Notes: a model not told the origin generated them from the sequence alone. Counted from the first letter of the stretch, positions 36,420 through 46,323 are shown. The stretch: 64,000 bases of DNA from Ectopseudomonas chengduensis (GCF_900102635.1 NZ_FMZQ01000004.1:248001-312000), one strand, 5' to 3'. Numbers and translations: made by a program.

Positions 36420-37663
36420 AAATCGCCATCGTCGGCAGCGGTATCGCCGGCCTGACCTGTGCCTACCTGCTCAATCGCCAGCACGACATTCAGGTGTTCG
36501 AGGCCAGCGACTGGATCGGTGGTCATACCCACACCGTCGACGTGCAGGTGGACGGTCGCAGCTACGCCATCGATACCGGTTTCATCGTCTTCAACGACTG
36601 GACCTACCCCAACTTCATCCGCCTGCTGGAGCAGATCGGCGTCGGCTTCAAGCCCACCGAGATGAGCTTCTCGGTCAGCGACCCGGCCACCGGCGTGGAG
36701 TACAACGGCCACGACCTCAATACCCTGTTCGCCCAACGCAGCAACCTGCTGTCGCCGGCGTTCTGGGGCATGCTGCGCGACATCCTGCGTTTCAATCGCC
36801 AGTCGCTGGACGACCTCGCCAACAACCGCATCAGCGCCGACACCACGCTCGGCCAGTACCTCGACAGCAACGGCTATGGCCGCCGCTTCATCGAGCATTA
36901 CATTGTGCCGATGGGCTCGGCCATCTGGTCGATGTCGCTGGCCGACATGCTTGGTTTCCCGCTGCAGTTCTTCGTGCGCTTCTGCAAGAACCACGGCCTG
37001 CTCTCGGTCAGCGACCGGCCGACCTGGCAGGTGATCGAAGGCGGCTCGCGCAGCTATGTGGCGCCCTTGACCGAAAGCTTCGCCGAGCGCATTCGCCTCA
37101 ATTGCCCGGTCAGCCGCGTCGTCCGTGATCAGGATGGCGTCACCCTGCACAGCGCGGCCGGAGCGGAGCGCTTCGACAAGGTGATCTTCGCCTGCCACAG
37201 CGACCAGGCCCTGGCCCTGCTCGATCAGGCCAGCGAGAAGGAAAGTGAAATTCTCGGCGCCCTGCCCTATGCCAACAACGACGTGGTGCTGCATACCGAT
37301 ACGCGCCTGCTGCCCAAGCGCAAGCTGGCCTGGGCCAGCTGGAACTATCGCCTGGGCGGACCAAGCGATCAGCCGGCGGCCGTGACCTACGACATGAACA
37401 TCCTGCAGGGCATCGACAGCGATACCACCTTCTGCGTCAGCCTCAACCAGACGGCCGCCATCGACCCGAGCAAGATCCTCGCGCGCTTCCAGTACGCCCA
37501 CCCGCAGTACAGCCTGGCCGGTACCGCCGCCCAGGCGCGCTGGGAAGAGCTGCTCGGCGCGCAGCACACCTACTATTGCGGCGCCTACTGGGCCAACGGT
37601 TTTCATGAAGATGGCGTGGTCAGCGCACTGCGCGTAGCGCGTGCCTTCGGAGAGACGCTCTGA
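36416..37663 (+). CDS. FAD-dependent amine-oxidase-like protein
   Basis: A 415-residue flavoprotein beginning MKIAIVGSGIAGLTCAYLLN with the ADP-binding motif and GGHTHTVDV, typical of the NAD(P)-binding Rossmann/amine-oxidase family that is found with DUF1365 and Cfa-like genes. It also has AIDTGFIVFNDWTYPNFIRLL, SFAERIRLNCPVSRV and the C-terminal YYCGAYWANGFHEDGVVSALR. In other bacteria this trio responds to singlet oxygen or light and modifies unsaturated fatty acids. Start set at the ATG overlapping the SDR stop. Confidence 0.9.
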   Translation: MKIAIVGSGIAGLTCAYLLNRQHDIQVFEASDWIGGHTHTVDVQVDGRSYAIDTGFIVFNDWTYPNFIRLLEQIGVGFKPTEMSFSVSDPATGVEYNGHDLNTLFAQRSNLLSPAFWGMLRDILRFNRQSLDDLANNRISADTTLGQYLDSNGYGRRFIEHYIVPMGSAIWSMSLADMLGFPLQFFVRFCKNHGLLSVSDRPTWQVIEGGSRSYVAPLTESFAERIRLNCPVSRVVRDQDGVTLHSAAGAERFDKVIFACHSDQALALLDQASEKESEILGALPYANNDVVLHTDTRLLPKRKLAWASWNYRLGGPSDQPAAVTYDMNILQGIDSDTTFCVSLNQTAAIDPSKILARFQYAHPQYSLAGTAAQARWEELLGAQHTYYCGAYWANGFHEDGVVSALRVARAFGETL

Positions 37664-38463
37664 TGCACAGCGCCCTGTACAGCGGCTGGGTGCAGCATCG
37701 CCGCTTCGCCCCGCGCGCCCATGCCTTTCGCTATCGCATGGGTCTGCTGTACCTCGACCTGAGTGAGCAGGCGCAGCTGTTCGCCCTGTCAAAGCTGGCC
37801 GGTTCCGGCCGCTGGGCGCCATTCGCCTTTCGCGAGAGCGACTACCTACCCGAGTCCACCCGCCAGGGCGTGGCACTGCATGAGGCGGTGCGCGATCGCG
37901 TGGAGCAGGCACTGGGCACACGCCCGCAAGGTCGCATCTGCGTGCTGACGCAGCCGCGCAGCTGGGGCCTGGCCTTCAATCCAGTGAGCATCTTCTACTG
38001 CCATGACGCCGACCAGCGCCTGATGGCGATTCTCTGTGAAGTCAGCAATACGCCGTGGCGTGAGCGTTATCACTATGTGCTGCCGGCAGAGGGCGAAGGC
38101 CGCCATCAAGTCAGCGTCGATAAGGCCTTTCACGTCTCGCCCTTCCTGCCGCGCGAGCTGCAATACCGTATGAGTTTCAGCGCCGTGGGCGAACGCCTTG
38201 GCGTGCACATGGCCGACTGGCAAGGCGAAACCAAGATGTTCGATGCCAGCCTCAGCCTGCACCGCGAAGGCCTCAACCGCGCCAGCCTGCACCGCTACCT
38301 GCTGAGTTTCCCCTGGATGACCGGCAAGACCCTGGCCGCCATCTACTGGCAGGCGATGCGCCTGCTGTTCAAGCGCATCCCGATTTTCGACCACAAGCCC
38401 GCGGAAGGCAGCTTCCGTGTCGCCCGCCCGCAAGTGAAGGACATGCACCATGAAGAGCTCTAG
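37663..38463 (+). CDS. DUF1365 protein
   Basis: A 266-residue protein with the DUF1365 pattern: LYSGWVQHRRFAPRAHAFRYRMGLLYLDL near the start, LTQPRSWGLAFNPVSIFYCH in the middle and KAFHVSPFLPRELQYRM after it. Its function is unsettled; it nearly always sits between the flavin oxidase and a Cfa-like methyltransferase. It overlaps the upstream stop by one base and the downstream start by 14, so the three are translated together. Confidence 0.95.
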   Translation: MHSALYSGWVQHRRFAPRAHAFRYRMGLLYLDLSEQAQLFALSKLAGSGRWAPFAFRESDYLPESTRQGVALHEAVRDRVEQALGTRPQGRICVLTQPRSWGLAFNPVSIFYCHDADQRLMAILCEVSNTPWRERYHYVLPAEGEGRHQVSVDKAFHVSPFLPRELQYRMSFSAVGERLGVHMADWQGETKMFDASLSLHREGLNRASLHRYLLSFPWMTGKTLAAIYWQAMRLLFKRIPIFDHKPAEGSFRVARPQVKDMHHEEL

Positions 38464-39724
38464 CCTGAATCCCACCAGAAGTCTGGTACGCAGTGGCAAC
38501 GGCATTGGCGCCGGTCTGTTGCGGCGCGCCGTGATACGCCAGTTGCAGAGCCTGCACCACGGCCTGCTGGTGATCCACGAGGCGGGCGACAGCCTGCACT
38601 TCGGTAACCCGCAGGCCAGCCTGCGCGCCGAAATCACGGTGCATGACCCTGCGGTCTGGGGCCTGGTGGCGGGTAACGGCTCGATCGGCTCGGGTGAGGC
38701 CTATATCCATGGCTACTGGAGCACGCCGGACCTGACGGCGGTGATCCGCATCTTCGTCGCCAACCTCGACGTGCTGGACGCCATGGAAGGCGGCCTGGCG
38801 CGCCTCGGCAGGCCGCTGATCCAGGGCCTGCACTGGCTCAATCGCAACACCCGCAAGGGCTCGCGCCGCAATATCGCCGCGCACTACGACCTGGGCAATG
38901 ACCTGTTCGAACAATTCCTCGACCCTACCATGATGTATTCGGCAGCCATGTTCGCGAACGAGGACGACAGCCTGGAACAGGCGCAGCTCAACAAGCTCCA
39001 GCGCATCTGCCAGAAACTTGCACTGCAGCCTACGGACCACTTGCTGGAGATCGGTACCGGCTGGGGCAGCATGGCCATCTACGCCGCTACTCATTACGGC
39101 TGCCGGGTGACCACCACCACCTTGTCGCGCGAGCAGCACGCCCACACCGAGCGACGCATTCGCGAGCTGGGCCTGGAGGATCGCGTCACCCTGCTGCTGG
39201 AGGACTACCGCGACCTCGATGGCCAGTACGACAAGCTGGTCTCCATCGAGATGATCGAAGCCGTCGGCCATCGCTTCCTGCCCACCTATTTCGAGCAGTG
39301 CGCGCGCCTGCTCAAGCCCGACGGGCTGATGCTGCTGCAGGCCATCACCATCCGTGATCAACGCTACGAACAGGCCTGCAAGTCGGTGGACTTCATCCAG
39401 CGCTACATCTTCCCCGGCGGCGCCCTGCCCTCGGTGCAGAAGATGCTCGACGTGGTCACCCGGCATACCGACTTCAACCTGCATCACATGGAAGATTTCG
39501 GCCTGCACTACGCGCGTACCCTGCGCCTGTGGCACGACAACCTGCGTCACGCGCGGCAGCGCCTGGAGCAGTTGGGCTACGACGATTACTTCTATCGCCT
39601 GTGGGAGTTCTACCTCTGCTATTGCGAAGGCGGCTTCCTCGAACGCACCATTGGCACCGCGCAATTGCTGCTGGCCAAACCGGCCGCACGCCCTGCGCCT
39701 CTGTTAGGAAACTTCGATGCCTAA
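38450..39724 (+). CDS. Cfa-like SAM-dependent fatty-acyl methyltransferase
   Basis: A 424-residue cyclopropane-fatty-acid-synthase family protein: NIAAHYDLGNDLFEQFLDPTMMYSAAMF, the SAM loop LLEIGTGWGSMAIYAA near residue 200, IEMIEAVGHRFLPTYF and the C-terminal YYxCEGGF (YLCYCEGGFLERTIG). It methylates or cyclopropanates double bonds of membrane phospholipid acyl chains. The operon context with flavin oxidase and DUF1365 resembles light/singlet-oxygen modules, where a Cfa-like enzyme acts in furan fatty-acid formation; that product is a hypothesis here. It may differ from the housekeeping Cfa. Confidence 0.92.
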   Translation: MKSSSLNPTRSLVRSGNGIGAGLLRRAVIRQLQSLHHGLLVIHEAGDSLHFGNPQASLRAEITVHDPAVWGLVAGNGSIGSGEAYIHGYWSTPDLTAVIRIFVANLDVLDAMEGGLARLGRPLIQGLHWLNRNTRKGSRRNIAAHYDLGNDLFEQFLDPTMMYSAAMFANEDDSLEQAQLNKLQRICQKLALQPTDHLLEIGTGWGSMAIYAATHYGCRVTTTTLSREQHAHTERRIRELGLEDRVTLLLEDYRDLDGQYDKLVSIEMIEAVGHRFLPTYFEQCARLLKPDGLMLLQAITIRDQRYEQACKSVDFIQRYIFPGGALPSVQKMLDVVTRHTDFNLHHMEDFGLHYARTLRLWHDNLRHARQRLEQLGYDDYFYRLWEFYLCYCEGGFLERTIGTAQLLLAKPAARPAPLLGNFDA

Positions 39725-40244
39725 GCTGATCGCCAATGCCCTCCTGTTCCAACTCGGCTGGCTGGTCTGCGTCTTTGCTGGCGACAGCCCCTGGCTGCTG
39801 GTGGTGGCAGTGATCATTGGCGTGCACCTGCTGTGGGTCAGCAGTTGGGCGGCCGAAGGCAAACTGCTGCTCAGCGTGTTTCTTGCCGGCAGTGCACTGG
39901 ACAGTTTTCTGCTCAACCTCGGCGTGTTCGATTTCGGCGAGGAGCGCCAGCTGATCCCCCTGTGGCTGGCCTTGCTCTGGCTGTTGCTGGCCAGCACGCT
40001 CAATCACTGTCTGGCCTGGACTGCCCAGCCCTGGTGGCGAGCCAGCCTGCTCGGCGCGGTTGCGGCACCGCTGTCCTACTACGGCGGCGCCAAGATTGCC
40101 GGCGTCGCGCTGCCACTGGGTACCTGGCCAACCCTGGCGATCTTCGCGCTGGTCTGGGCCGTGGTGATGCCGGTACTGCATGGCTTCGCCAAGCTCTATC
40201 GTGCGCAATACGAGCAGAGCCTGCGCAGCCGCCGCTCGGCCTAG
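39717..40244 (+). CDS. DUF2878 membrane protein
   Basis: A 175-residue inner-membrane protein with about five to six helices (LIANALLFQLGWLVCVFAG, WLLVVAVIIGVHLLWVSSW, LIPLWLALLWLLLASTL, LGAVAAPLSYYGGAKIAG, LAIFALVWAVVMPVLHG), fitting DUF2878. It overlaps the Cfa-like gene by eight bases and closes the operon. Function unknown; membrane location agrees with a lipid-related role of the module. Confidence 0.88.
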   Translation: MPKLIANALLFQLGWLVCVFAGDSPWLLVVAVIIGVHLLWVSSWAAEGKLLLSVFLAGSALDSFLLNLGVFDFGEERQLIPLWLALLWLLLASTLNHCLAWTAQPWWRASLLGAVAAPLSYYGGAKIAGVALPLGTWPTLAIFALVWAVVMPVLHGFAKLYRAQYEQSLRSRRSA

Positions 40245-40256
40245 CCGATAGCCTCC

Positions 40257-40425
40257 GTAGGAGCGGCGCCTCGCCGCGAACCGCTTCGGCTCTGGTTCGA
40301 AAAGCTTCGCCCCGGGGCGGGGCTCCTACAAAAAGCACAAATGCCCGCATGTGTAGGAGCGGCGCCCCGCCGCGAACCGCTTCGGCTCGGGTTCGAAAAG
40401 CTTCGCCCCGGGGCGGGGCTCCTAC
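40257..40425. repeat. Tandem pair of extended REP elements
   Basis: Two 73-74-base copies (40257-40330 and 40353-40425) are nearly identical: each starts gtaggagcggcgcc, has ccgcttcggct, gttcgaaaagcttcgccccg and ends gcggggctcctac. The ends of each copy are complementary. They form the gap after the lipid operon and before the YkgJ gene and may act as a transcription or mRNA-decay boundary. Confidence 0.92.
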
Positions 40426-40523
40426 GAAAAGCGGCTTGCGGCCTGCTGAACTGACGGCACTGTCCGCTGCACCCTGTCAGCCCAAGCCCCGCGTATCCAC
40501 TGCATGGCGTACACTGCCGCGCC

Positions 40524-40835
40524 ATGAGCCAGACCATCCCCCATACCCAACTGCCAACCGAACCCGAGATCAGTTGCAGCACCTGCGCGGCTTGCTGCTG
40601 CCAGTTGGAAGTGATGCTATTCGGCGATAACGACGTGCCGCAGCATTTGATCGATACCGACCAGTGGGGCAGCGAAGTGATGCGTCGCCTGGACGACAAC
40701 TGGTGCGCAGCGCTGGACCGCAACAGCATGCGCTGCACCATCTACGAGGTGCGCCCACTGATCTGCCGGGAGTTCGAGCTGGGTGCGGCCGAATGCCTGG
40801 AAGAGCGCCGGGGCATCGCTCAGGCCTATCGCTAG
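40524..40835 (+). CDS. YkgJ-family cysteine-cluster protein
   Basis: A 103-residue protein with the cysteine cluster CSTCAACCCQLEV at about residues 15-27 and further cysteines in MRCTIYEVRPLICREFELGAAEC. The spacing is that of the YkgJ/CxxCxxCC family, thought to bind zinc or an iron-sulfur centre. Function unknown. It is followed by a strong terminator shared with the convergent pagL gene. Confidence 0.93.
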   Translation: MSQTIPHTQLPTEPEISCSTCAACCCQLEVMLFGDNDVPQHLIDTDQWGSEVMRRLDDNWCAALDRNSMRCTIYEVRPLICREFELGAAECLEERRGIAQAYR

Positions 40836-40867
40836 CGGAGCGCGCCGCGCAGGCCAGAGGCACAATG

Positions 40868-40896
40868 AAAAAGACCGGGGCTTGCCCGGTCTTTTT
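40868..40896. terminator. Bidirectional intrinsic terminator
   Basis: AAAAAGACCGGG-gcttg-CCCGGTCTTTTT: a GC-rich stem with an A-run before and a T-run after, ideal in both directions. It separates the convergent YkgJ and pagL genes. Confidence 0.93.
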
Positions 40897-40898
40897 AT

Positions 40899-41414
40899 TC
40901 AGAAGCTCATGCGGTAATGCACGGTGTAGGCTTCCGCGCCGTCATTGGGGTTCTTCAGGCCCGCGTTGGAATAGTGAATGGCACGCAGACCAATCTCCTG
41001 TCCCGCGAAACGCAGGCCGACGCCGATACGGTCTTCGAACTGAAACGACGAGCCCAGATCGTTGCTCTCCAGCTCGGTGCTGGAGAACGCCGCAACGCCG
41101 ATGCCGGCTTCGATGTATGGACGCACGTTCTGCCCGGCGAACTCGTAAACGAATACCGGCGCGAAAGAAACGCTGTGGTTACTCGCCGTGTCGTCGCCAT
41201 CCCAGTAGGTGTAACCGAGGTCCCAGTAACCAGTCAGACGTCCATAGCTGCTCTCCAGCCAGCTGTGGTTCCAGTCCCACTGCGCGCCCAAGCGATAAAC
41301 CATGGTGGAGTCGCCACTCTGACCAATAGCCGCGGTTACGTCCGCAGCCTGCGCAGCACCCATGGTTCCAAACGTCAGGGCCGTAGCTGCGGCAAAGGCA
41401 TATAACTTCTTCAT
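40899..41414 (-). CDS. pagL: Lipid A 3-O-deacylase PagL
   Basis: Outer-membrane beta-barrel enzyme that removes the 3-O-linked acyl chain from lipid A. The 171-residue precursor has a signal peptide (MKKLYAFAAATALTFGTMGAAQA) and the active site near the C terminus: His147 and Ser149 in AIHYSNAGLKNPNDG and Glu161 in AEAYTVHYRMSF. This spacing (+2, +14) equals that of the His126/Ser128/Glu140 triad of P. aeruginosa PagL. The terminal MSF fits the outer-membrane sorting rule. It lies next to murI as in P. aeruginosa. Confidence 0.95.
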   Translation of the reverse strand: MKKLYAFAAATALTFGTMGAAQAADVTAAIGQSGDSTMVYRLGAQWDWNHSWLESSYGRLTGYWDLGYTYWDGDDTASNHSVSFAPVFVYEFAGQNVRPYIEAGIGVAAFSSTELESNDLGSSFQFEDRIGVGLRFAGQEIGLRAIHYSNAGLKNPNDGAEAYTVHYRMSF

Positions 41415-41510
41415 GAGTCATTCCTTGTATAGCGGGAGGTTTTTATCAGGCTCGTTACAAAAATATAGAAGTATTCGATATCAGAGAAAGCCCAAACCGA
41501 AAAAAATTCA

Positions 41511-42302
41511 CTATATCGAAAGCACTTCGGCCGTTTCACTCAACAAAATCGGCAATACTCGGCAAAGTTGCGCAGTGTTTCCGCTGCTCCAGTAGCGAGT
41601 GGCCCGAGTGGGCGCAGTTGCCAGCATGTCGTGCTGAGTGAGCAAACGCTGCAGCTGCCGCGCCACTGCCGCGCCGGTATCGATGAGGGTCACCGAAGGT
41701 GGCACCAGCTCGACCAGCAGCGGACGCAGGAAGGGATAGTGGGTGCAGCCGAGAATCAGCGTGTCACAGCCCTCGGCCAACAGCGGCGCCACATAACCTT
41801 GCAGCAGTTCGCGCGTGGCCGGTGCCTGCAGCTCGCCGGCCTCGATGCATTCCACCAACCCCGGACAGGGCTGGGTGATCACCCGCACATCATTGGCGAA
41901 GCGATCGAGCAGTGCAGCGAACCTGGCGCTCTTGAGCGTACCGGTGGTTGCCAGCACACCGACCACGCCACTGCGGGTCGCCGCCGCCGCCGGTTTTACC
42001 GCCGGCTCCATGCCGACGATGGGCACGTGCGGATAGCGCTCGCGCAACTCGGCACCAGCCGCAGCCGTCGCCGTGTTGCAGGCTAGCACCAGGGCCTTGG
42101 CACCCTGCGCCAGCAAGTGTTCGGTGATCAGCACGCAGCGTTCGCGAATGTATTCCGGGCTTTTTTCGCCATAAGGCACATGACCGCTGTCGGCGACGTA
42201 AAGCAGCGACTCGTTGGGCAGCAGTTGGCGAATCTCACGCAGCACCGACAGGCCGCCGACGCCGGAATCGAACACGCCAATCGGCGCCTGCGACTGACTC
42301 AT
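41511..42302 (-). CDS. murI: Glutamate racemase MurI
   Basis: Interconverts L- and D-glutamate for peptidoglycan synthesis. The 263-residue protein has the N-terminal [17 protein letters not shown] motif with catalytic Asp/Ser, the first catalytic Cys in [11 protein letters not shown] and the second in [11 protein letters not shown]. It is the downstream end of the hemA-prfA-prmC-moeB-murI run, with a 33-base gap after moeB. Confidence 0.97.
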   Translation of the reverse strand: MSQSQAPIGVFDSGVGGLSVLREIRQLLPNESLLYVADSGHVPYGEKSPEYIRERCVLITEHLLAQGAKALVLACNTATAAAGAELRERYPHVPIVGMEPAVKPAAAATRSGVVGVLATTGTLKSARFAALLDRFANDVRVITQPCPGLVECIEAGELQAPATRELLQGYVAPLLAEGCDTLILGCTHYPFLRPLLVELVPPSVTLIDTGAAVARQLQRLLTQHDMLATAPTRATRYWSSGNTAQLCRVLPILLSETAEVLSI

Positions 42303-42335
42303 TTCAAATCATCCCCACGGCTACGCAGCCTATCG

Positions 42336-43085
42336 TTAGCGCCCACCGCACACCTCGCAAACCGGATCACGCTTGACCCGCAACTCGCGAAAACGCGTAC
42401 CCAGCGCGTCGATCAGCAGCAGACGGCCTACCAGCGGCTCACCGAAACCGGCCAGCAGCTTGAGCGCCTCCAGTGCCTGCAGGCTACCGACCAGCCCCAC
42501 CAGCGGGCCGACCACGCCGGCCTCGCTGCAGGTCAGCTCGGCCTCGCTGCCGTGGCCATACAGGCAGTGATAGCAAGGGCTGGCGGCGTTGCGCGGATCG
42601 AACACCGAGAGCTGGCCTTCCAGGCGGATCGCCGCCCCGGAGACCAGCGGCTTGCCCGCCGCGACGCAGGCAGCATTGACCGCCTCGCGGGTGGAGAAAT
42701 TGTCCGAGCAGTCCAGCACCAGGTCGACGGAGCTCACGGCGGCGGCCAGCGAGTCGACGTCCAACGCCTGCCGATGCGGCACCAGTGTGATCTGCGGATT
42801 GATCGCCCCCAGCCGCGCCATGGCCGAATCCACCTTAGCCTGACCGATGCTGGCGGTGTCGTGGGCGATCTGCCGCTGCAGGTTGGTCAGGTCCACCGTA
42901 TCGAAGTCCGCCAGGTGCAACTCACCGACGCCAGCGGCCGCCAGATACAGCGCCACCGGCGAGCCCAGCCCGCCCATACCGACGATCAATACACGGCCCT
43001 GTTTGAGGCGCAGTTGGCCTTGCACATCGATCTGTTTCAGCAGGATCTGCCGGCTGTAACGCAGCAGCTCATCATCGCTCAGCAT
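42336..43085 (-). CDS. moeB: Molybdopterin-synthase adenylyltransferase MoeB
   Basis: E1-like ATP-dependent activator of the MoaD carboxyl end, or of related ubiquitin-like sulfur carriers. The 249-residue protein starts MLSDDELLRYSRQILLKQID and has the nucleotide motif GMGGLGSPVALYLAAAGVG, VDLVLDCSDNFSTREAVN and two zinc CxxC pairs (CYHC and CEVC). The ATG lies four bases after the prmC stop; a GTG overlapping prmC, four codons upstream, is a possible alternative. Confidence 0.95.
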   Translation of the reverse strand: MLSDDELLRYSRQILLKQIDVQGQLRLKQGRVLIVGMGGLGSPVALYLAAAGVGELHLADFDTVDLTNLQRQIAHDTASIGQAKVDSAMARLGAINPQITLVPHRQALDVDSLAAAVSSVDLVLDCSDNFSTREAVNAACVAAGKPLVSGAAIRLEGQLSVFDPRNAASPCYHCLYGHGSEAELTCSEAGVVGPLVGLVGSLQALEALKLLAGFGEPLVGRLLLIDALGTRFRELRVKRDPVCEVCGGR

Positions 43086-43089
43086 CTGA

Positions 43090-43923
43090 TCACTCACGGT
43101 CGAAACGTCCCAAACTGATGCGCTCATGACCACCCAGGTCACGCCGACTATTGACCTCGACGAAGCCGCCCTCGCTGAGCAAGCTGCGCACGGCCTCGGC
43201 CTGATCGAAGCCATGCTCCAGCAGCAGCCAGCCACCGGACAGCAGGTGCTGCGGCGCGGCCTGGATGATCACACGAATATCGTCCAGCCCGTCGCTGCCG
43301 GCGATCAGAGCGCTGCTCGGTTCGAAACGCACATCACCCTGTTCGAGATGCTGGTCGTCAGCGCGGATATAGGGTGGGTTGCTCAGGATCAGGCCATAAC
43401 GCTGTCCGCTCAGTGCAGAGAACCAGTGGCTATGCAAGAACGCTGCGTTACCAAGTTGCAGGCGCTGACGGTTGCGCTCAGCCAGGGCCACGGCGTCCTC
43501 GACGCGATCCACGCCGGTCACCTGCCAGGCCGGACGCTCGCTGGCCAGGGCCAGGGCGATGGCGCCGGTGCCGGTGCCCAGATCGAGTACAGCCAGCGGC
43601 GTGGCCGGCAGCAGTTCGAGCGCGGTTTCCACCAGCAGTTCGGTGTCCGGACGTGGAATCAGGGTATGTGGCGCCACTTCCAGATCGAGGCTCCAGAAGC
43701 CCTGATGACCGAGGATATAAGCGACTGGCTCGCCCTGACGACGGCGTTGCAGGTGGTTCTGAAACAGGGCCAGTTGCTCGTCATCCAGCTCGCGCTCCGG
43801 CCAGGTACGCAGGTAACTGCGCGGCTTGTTCAGCGCGGCCGCCAACAGCAGCTCGGCGTCCAGCCGCGGCGTGGGCGAGTCGGGCAGGTCGGCGCTGTTA
43901 AGCAGGGATTCAATGGTGGCCAT
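43090..43923 (-). CDS. prmC: Release-factor glutamine methyltransferase PrmC
   Basis: Methylates the glutamine of the GGQ motif of RF1 and RF2. The 277-residue protein has the SAM motif VLDLGTGTGAIALALA and the substrate motif LILSNPPYIRADDQHLE, both diagnostic. It lies 40 bases after prfA, which encodes one of its own substrates, and four bases before moeB, in one operon with hemA. Confidence 0.97.
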   Translation of the reverse strand: MATIESLLNSADLPDSPTPRLDAELLLAAALNKPRSYLRTWPERELDDEQLALFQNHLQRRRQGEPVAYILGHQGFWSLDLEVAPHTLIPRPDTELLVETALELLPATPLAVLDLGTGTGAIALALASERPAWQVTGVDRVEDAVALAERNRQRLQLGNAAFLHSHWFSALSGQRYGLILSNPPYIRADDQHLEQGDVRFEPSSALIAGSDGLDDIRVIIQAAPQHLLSGGWLLLEHGFDQAEAVRSLLSEGGFVEVNSRRDLGGHERISLGRFDRE

Positions 43924-43963
43924 GTCGTTCTCGTAGCGGCGCCAGCCATGCGCACCGCTGCAC

Positions 43964-45046
43964 TTAATCGCCCAACGCCGCCAACTGGTCGGCCTGGTAC
44001 TCGGCCAGCAGCGGCTCGATGATGGCGTCGACGCCGCCTGCGATCACGTCGTTCAGCGAATACAGGGTCAGGTTAATGCGGTGGTCGGTCACCCGGCCCT
44101 GCGGGAAGTTGTAGGTGCGGATGCGCTCGGAGCGGTCGCCCGAGCCCACCAGCAGCTTGCGCGTTTCGGAGATTTCCTTGTGCGCCGCCGCTTCCTGCTG
44201 GTCCTGCAGCTTGGCCGCCAACCAGGCCATGGCCTTGGCGCGGTTCTTGTGCTGCGAGCGTTCTTCCTGACATTCCACCACGGTGCCGGTGGGAATGTGG
44301 GTGATGCGGATCGCCGAGTCGGTGGTGTTGACGTGCTGGCCACCGGCGCCGGATGAGCGGTAGGTGTCTACGCGCAAATCGGCCGGGTTGATCTCGATGG
44401 CCGCCTGCTCGTCCGGCTCCGGCAATACCGCCACAGTGCAGGCGGAGGTGTGGATGCGGCCCTGGGATTCGGTTTCTGGCACGCGCTGCACGCGATGAGC
44501 ACCGGACTCGAACTTGAGCTTGGCGTAGACGTTGTCGCCCTCGACACGGGCGATCACTTCCTTGAAACCGCCGTGCTCGCCTTCGTTGGCCGACAGCACC
44601 TCGACGCGCCAACCCTGCCTCTCGGCATAGCGCGAGTACATGCGGAACAGATCGCCGGAGAAGATCGCCGCCTCGTCACCGCCGGTGCCGGCGCGGATTT
44701 CCAGATAGACGTTGCGGCCGTCGTTGGGGTCTTTCGGCAGCAGCATGCGCTGCAGCTTGTCTTCCAGGGTGACCAGCGCTTCCTTGGCCTGGGCCACTTC
44801 CTCTTCGGCCATCTCGCGCATGTCCGCGTCGCTGTCCTTGAGCAGCGCCTGAGCGCCTTCGAGGTCGCTCTGTACCTTGCGCAGCTCGCGGAAGGTGGCA
44901 ATCACCGGCTCGATCTCGGCGTATTCCTTGGAATAGGCGCGAAACTGCGTCTGCTTGGAAATCACCTCGGCATCGCCGAGCAGCGCCGTCAGTTCCTCGA
45001 AGCGGTCGCTGAGGTTGTCCAGCTTGTTCAACAGTGAAGCTTTCAT
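43964..45046 (-). CDS. prfA: Peptide chain release factor 1 (RF1)
   Basis: Reads UAA and UAG stop codons and triggers peptide release. The 360-residue protein has the GGQ catalytic loop in [20 protein letters not shown] near residues 225-245 and the family domain order. Its ATG overlaps the hemA stop (ATGA), giving translational coupling, as known in enterobacteria and Pseudomonas. Confidence 0.98.
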   Translation of the reverse strand: MKASLLNKLDNLSDRFEELTALLGDAEVISKQTQFRAYSKEYAEIEPVIATFRELRKVQSDLEGAQALLKDSDADMREMAEEEVAQAKEALVTLEDKLQRMLLPKDPNDGRNVYLEIRAGTGGDEAAIFSGDLFRMYSRYAERQGWRVEVLSANEGEHGGFKEVIARVEGDNVYAKLKFESGAHRVQRVPETESQGRIHTSACTVAVLPEPDEQAAIEINPADLRVDTYRSSGAGGQHVNTTDSAIRITHIPTGTVVECQEERSQHKNRAKAMAWLAAKLQDQQEAAAHKEISETRKLLVGSGDRSERIRTYNFPQGRVTDHRINLTLYSLNDVIAGGVDAIIEPLLAEYQADQLAALGD

Positions 45047-46323
45047 TGCAGACCTTTGTCCTGCGGCGCGCTCTCGTCGAGAGCGAACAATTCCTGGGCC
45101 AGGCTGAGCGCATCGACGCGCCCCTCGGCGGTGAGTTTCTTCATGCGTACGCTGGGTGCGTGCAGCAGCTTGTTGGTCAGGCCACGGGCCAGTTGCGCCA
45201 GCACATCTTCGGGATTGCTGCCGTTGGCCAGCATGCGCTGCGCCTTGGCCAGTTCCTCGTCGCGCAGACGCTCGGCCTGCTGGCGATAGGCCTTGAGCAC
45301 ATCGACTGCGGCCAGCTCGCGCAGGCGCAGCATGAAATCGTCGGTACCGGCTGCCACCAGCTCCTCGGCTGCCTGCGCGGCGCCCTGGCGGCTCTTGAGG
45401 TTTTCCTCGATGACCTCGTGCAGGTCGTCGACGGTATAGAGGTAAACGTCGTCCAGCTCGCCCACCTGTGGCTCGATATCACGCGGCACGGCGATGTCGA
45501 CCATGAAGATCGGCTTGTGCCTGCGTTTTTTCAGCGCGCTTTCCACCGCCCCCTTGCCGAGAATCGGCAACTGGCTGGCGGTGGAGCTGATGACGATATC
45601 GCTGTGCGCCAGCTCATCGGGGATGTCCGACAGCAGCACCGCATGCGCGCCGAACTGCTCGGCCAACTGGCTGGCGCGCTCCAGGGTGCGGTTAGCGACG
45701 ACGATGCGCTTGATGCCCTGATCATGCAGGTGGCGGGCGACCAGGCTGATGGTTTCGCCGGCGCCGATCAGCAGCGCCTGGCTGCGGTGCAGGTCGGCGA
45801 AGATCTGCTTGGCCAGGCTCACGGCAGCGAAGGCCACGGACACCGGGTTTTCACCGATGGCGGTATCGGTGCGCACCGTCTTGGCAGTGCTGAAGGTGGC
45901 CTGGAACAGACGGCCGAGCAACGGTCCGACGGTGCCGGCCTCACGCGCCACGGCGTAGGCGGACTTGAGCTGGCCGAGAATCTGCGGCTCGCCCAGCACC
46001 ATCGAGTCAAGCCCGCAGGCGACGCGCATCATGTGCCGAACCGCGTCCTCCTCGCTGTACACGTAGGCGCAGGCGCGCAATTCGGCGACACTCAGGCGAT
46101 GATAGTCGGCCAGCCACTGCAGCACTTCATCGCTGCTCAGTTGATCTTGCTCCAGGTACAACTCGCTGCGGTTGCAGGTAGAGAGGATCGCTGCCTCGCG
46201 GCTGGGTGTCAGCCGACACAGCTGCTGCAACGCCTCGACCAGTTGCTCCGGGGTGAAAGCAACGCGCTCGCGCACCTCTACCGAGGCGGTCTTGTGGTTG
46301 ATACCGAGGGCGATAAAGGCCAT
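45043..46323 (-). CDS. hemA: Glutamyl-tRNA reductase HemA
   Basis: Reduces Glu-tRNA(Glu) to glutamate-1-semialdehyde, the first committed step of tetrapyrrole synthesis. The 426-residue protein starts [20 protein letters not shown] with the catalytic Cys in [12 protein letters not shown] near residue 50, followed by the NADPH domain ([17 protein letters not shown]) and a helical dimerisation end. The longest open frame runs 66 codons further upstream, but only this Met gives the conserved N terminus. Divergent from the TPR lipoprotein gene; the 209-base gap holds both promoters. Confidence 0.97.
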   Translation of the reverse strand: MAFIALGINHKTASVEVRERVAFTPEQLVEALQQLCRLTPSREAAILSTCNRSELYLEQDQLSSDEVLQWLADYHRLSVAELRACAYVYSEEDAVRHMMRVACGLDSMVLGEPQILGQLKSAYAVAREAGTVGPLLGRLFQATFSTAKTVRTDTAIGENPVSVAFAAVSLAKQIFADLHRSQALLIGAGETISLVARHLHDQGIKRIVVANRTLERASQLAEQFGAHAVLLSDIPDELAHSDIVISSTASQLPILGKGAVESALKKRRHKPIFMVDIAVPRDIEPQVGELDDVYLYTVDDLHEVIEENLKSRQGAAQAAEELVAAGTDDFMLRLRELAAVDVLKAYRQQAERLRDEELAKAQRMLANGSNPEDVLAQLARGLTNKLLHAPSVRMKKLTAEGRVDALSLAQELFALDESAPQDKGLQ

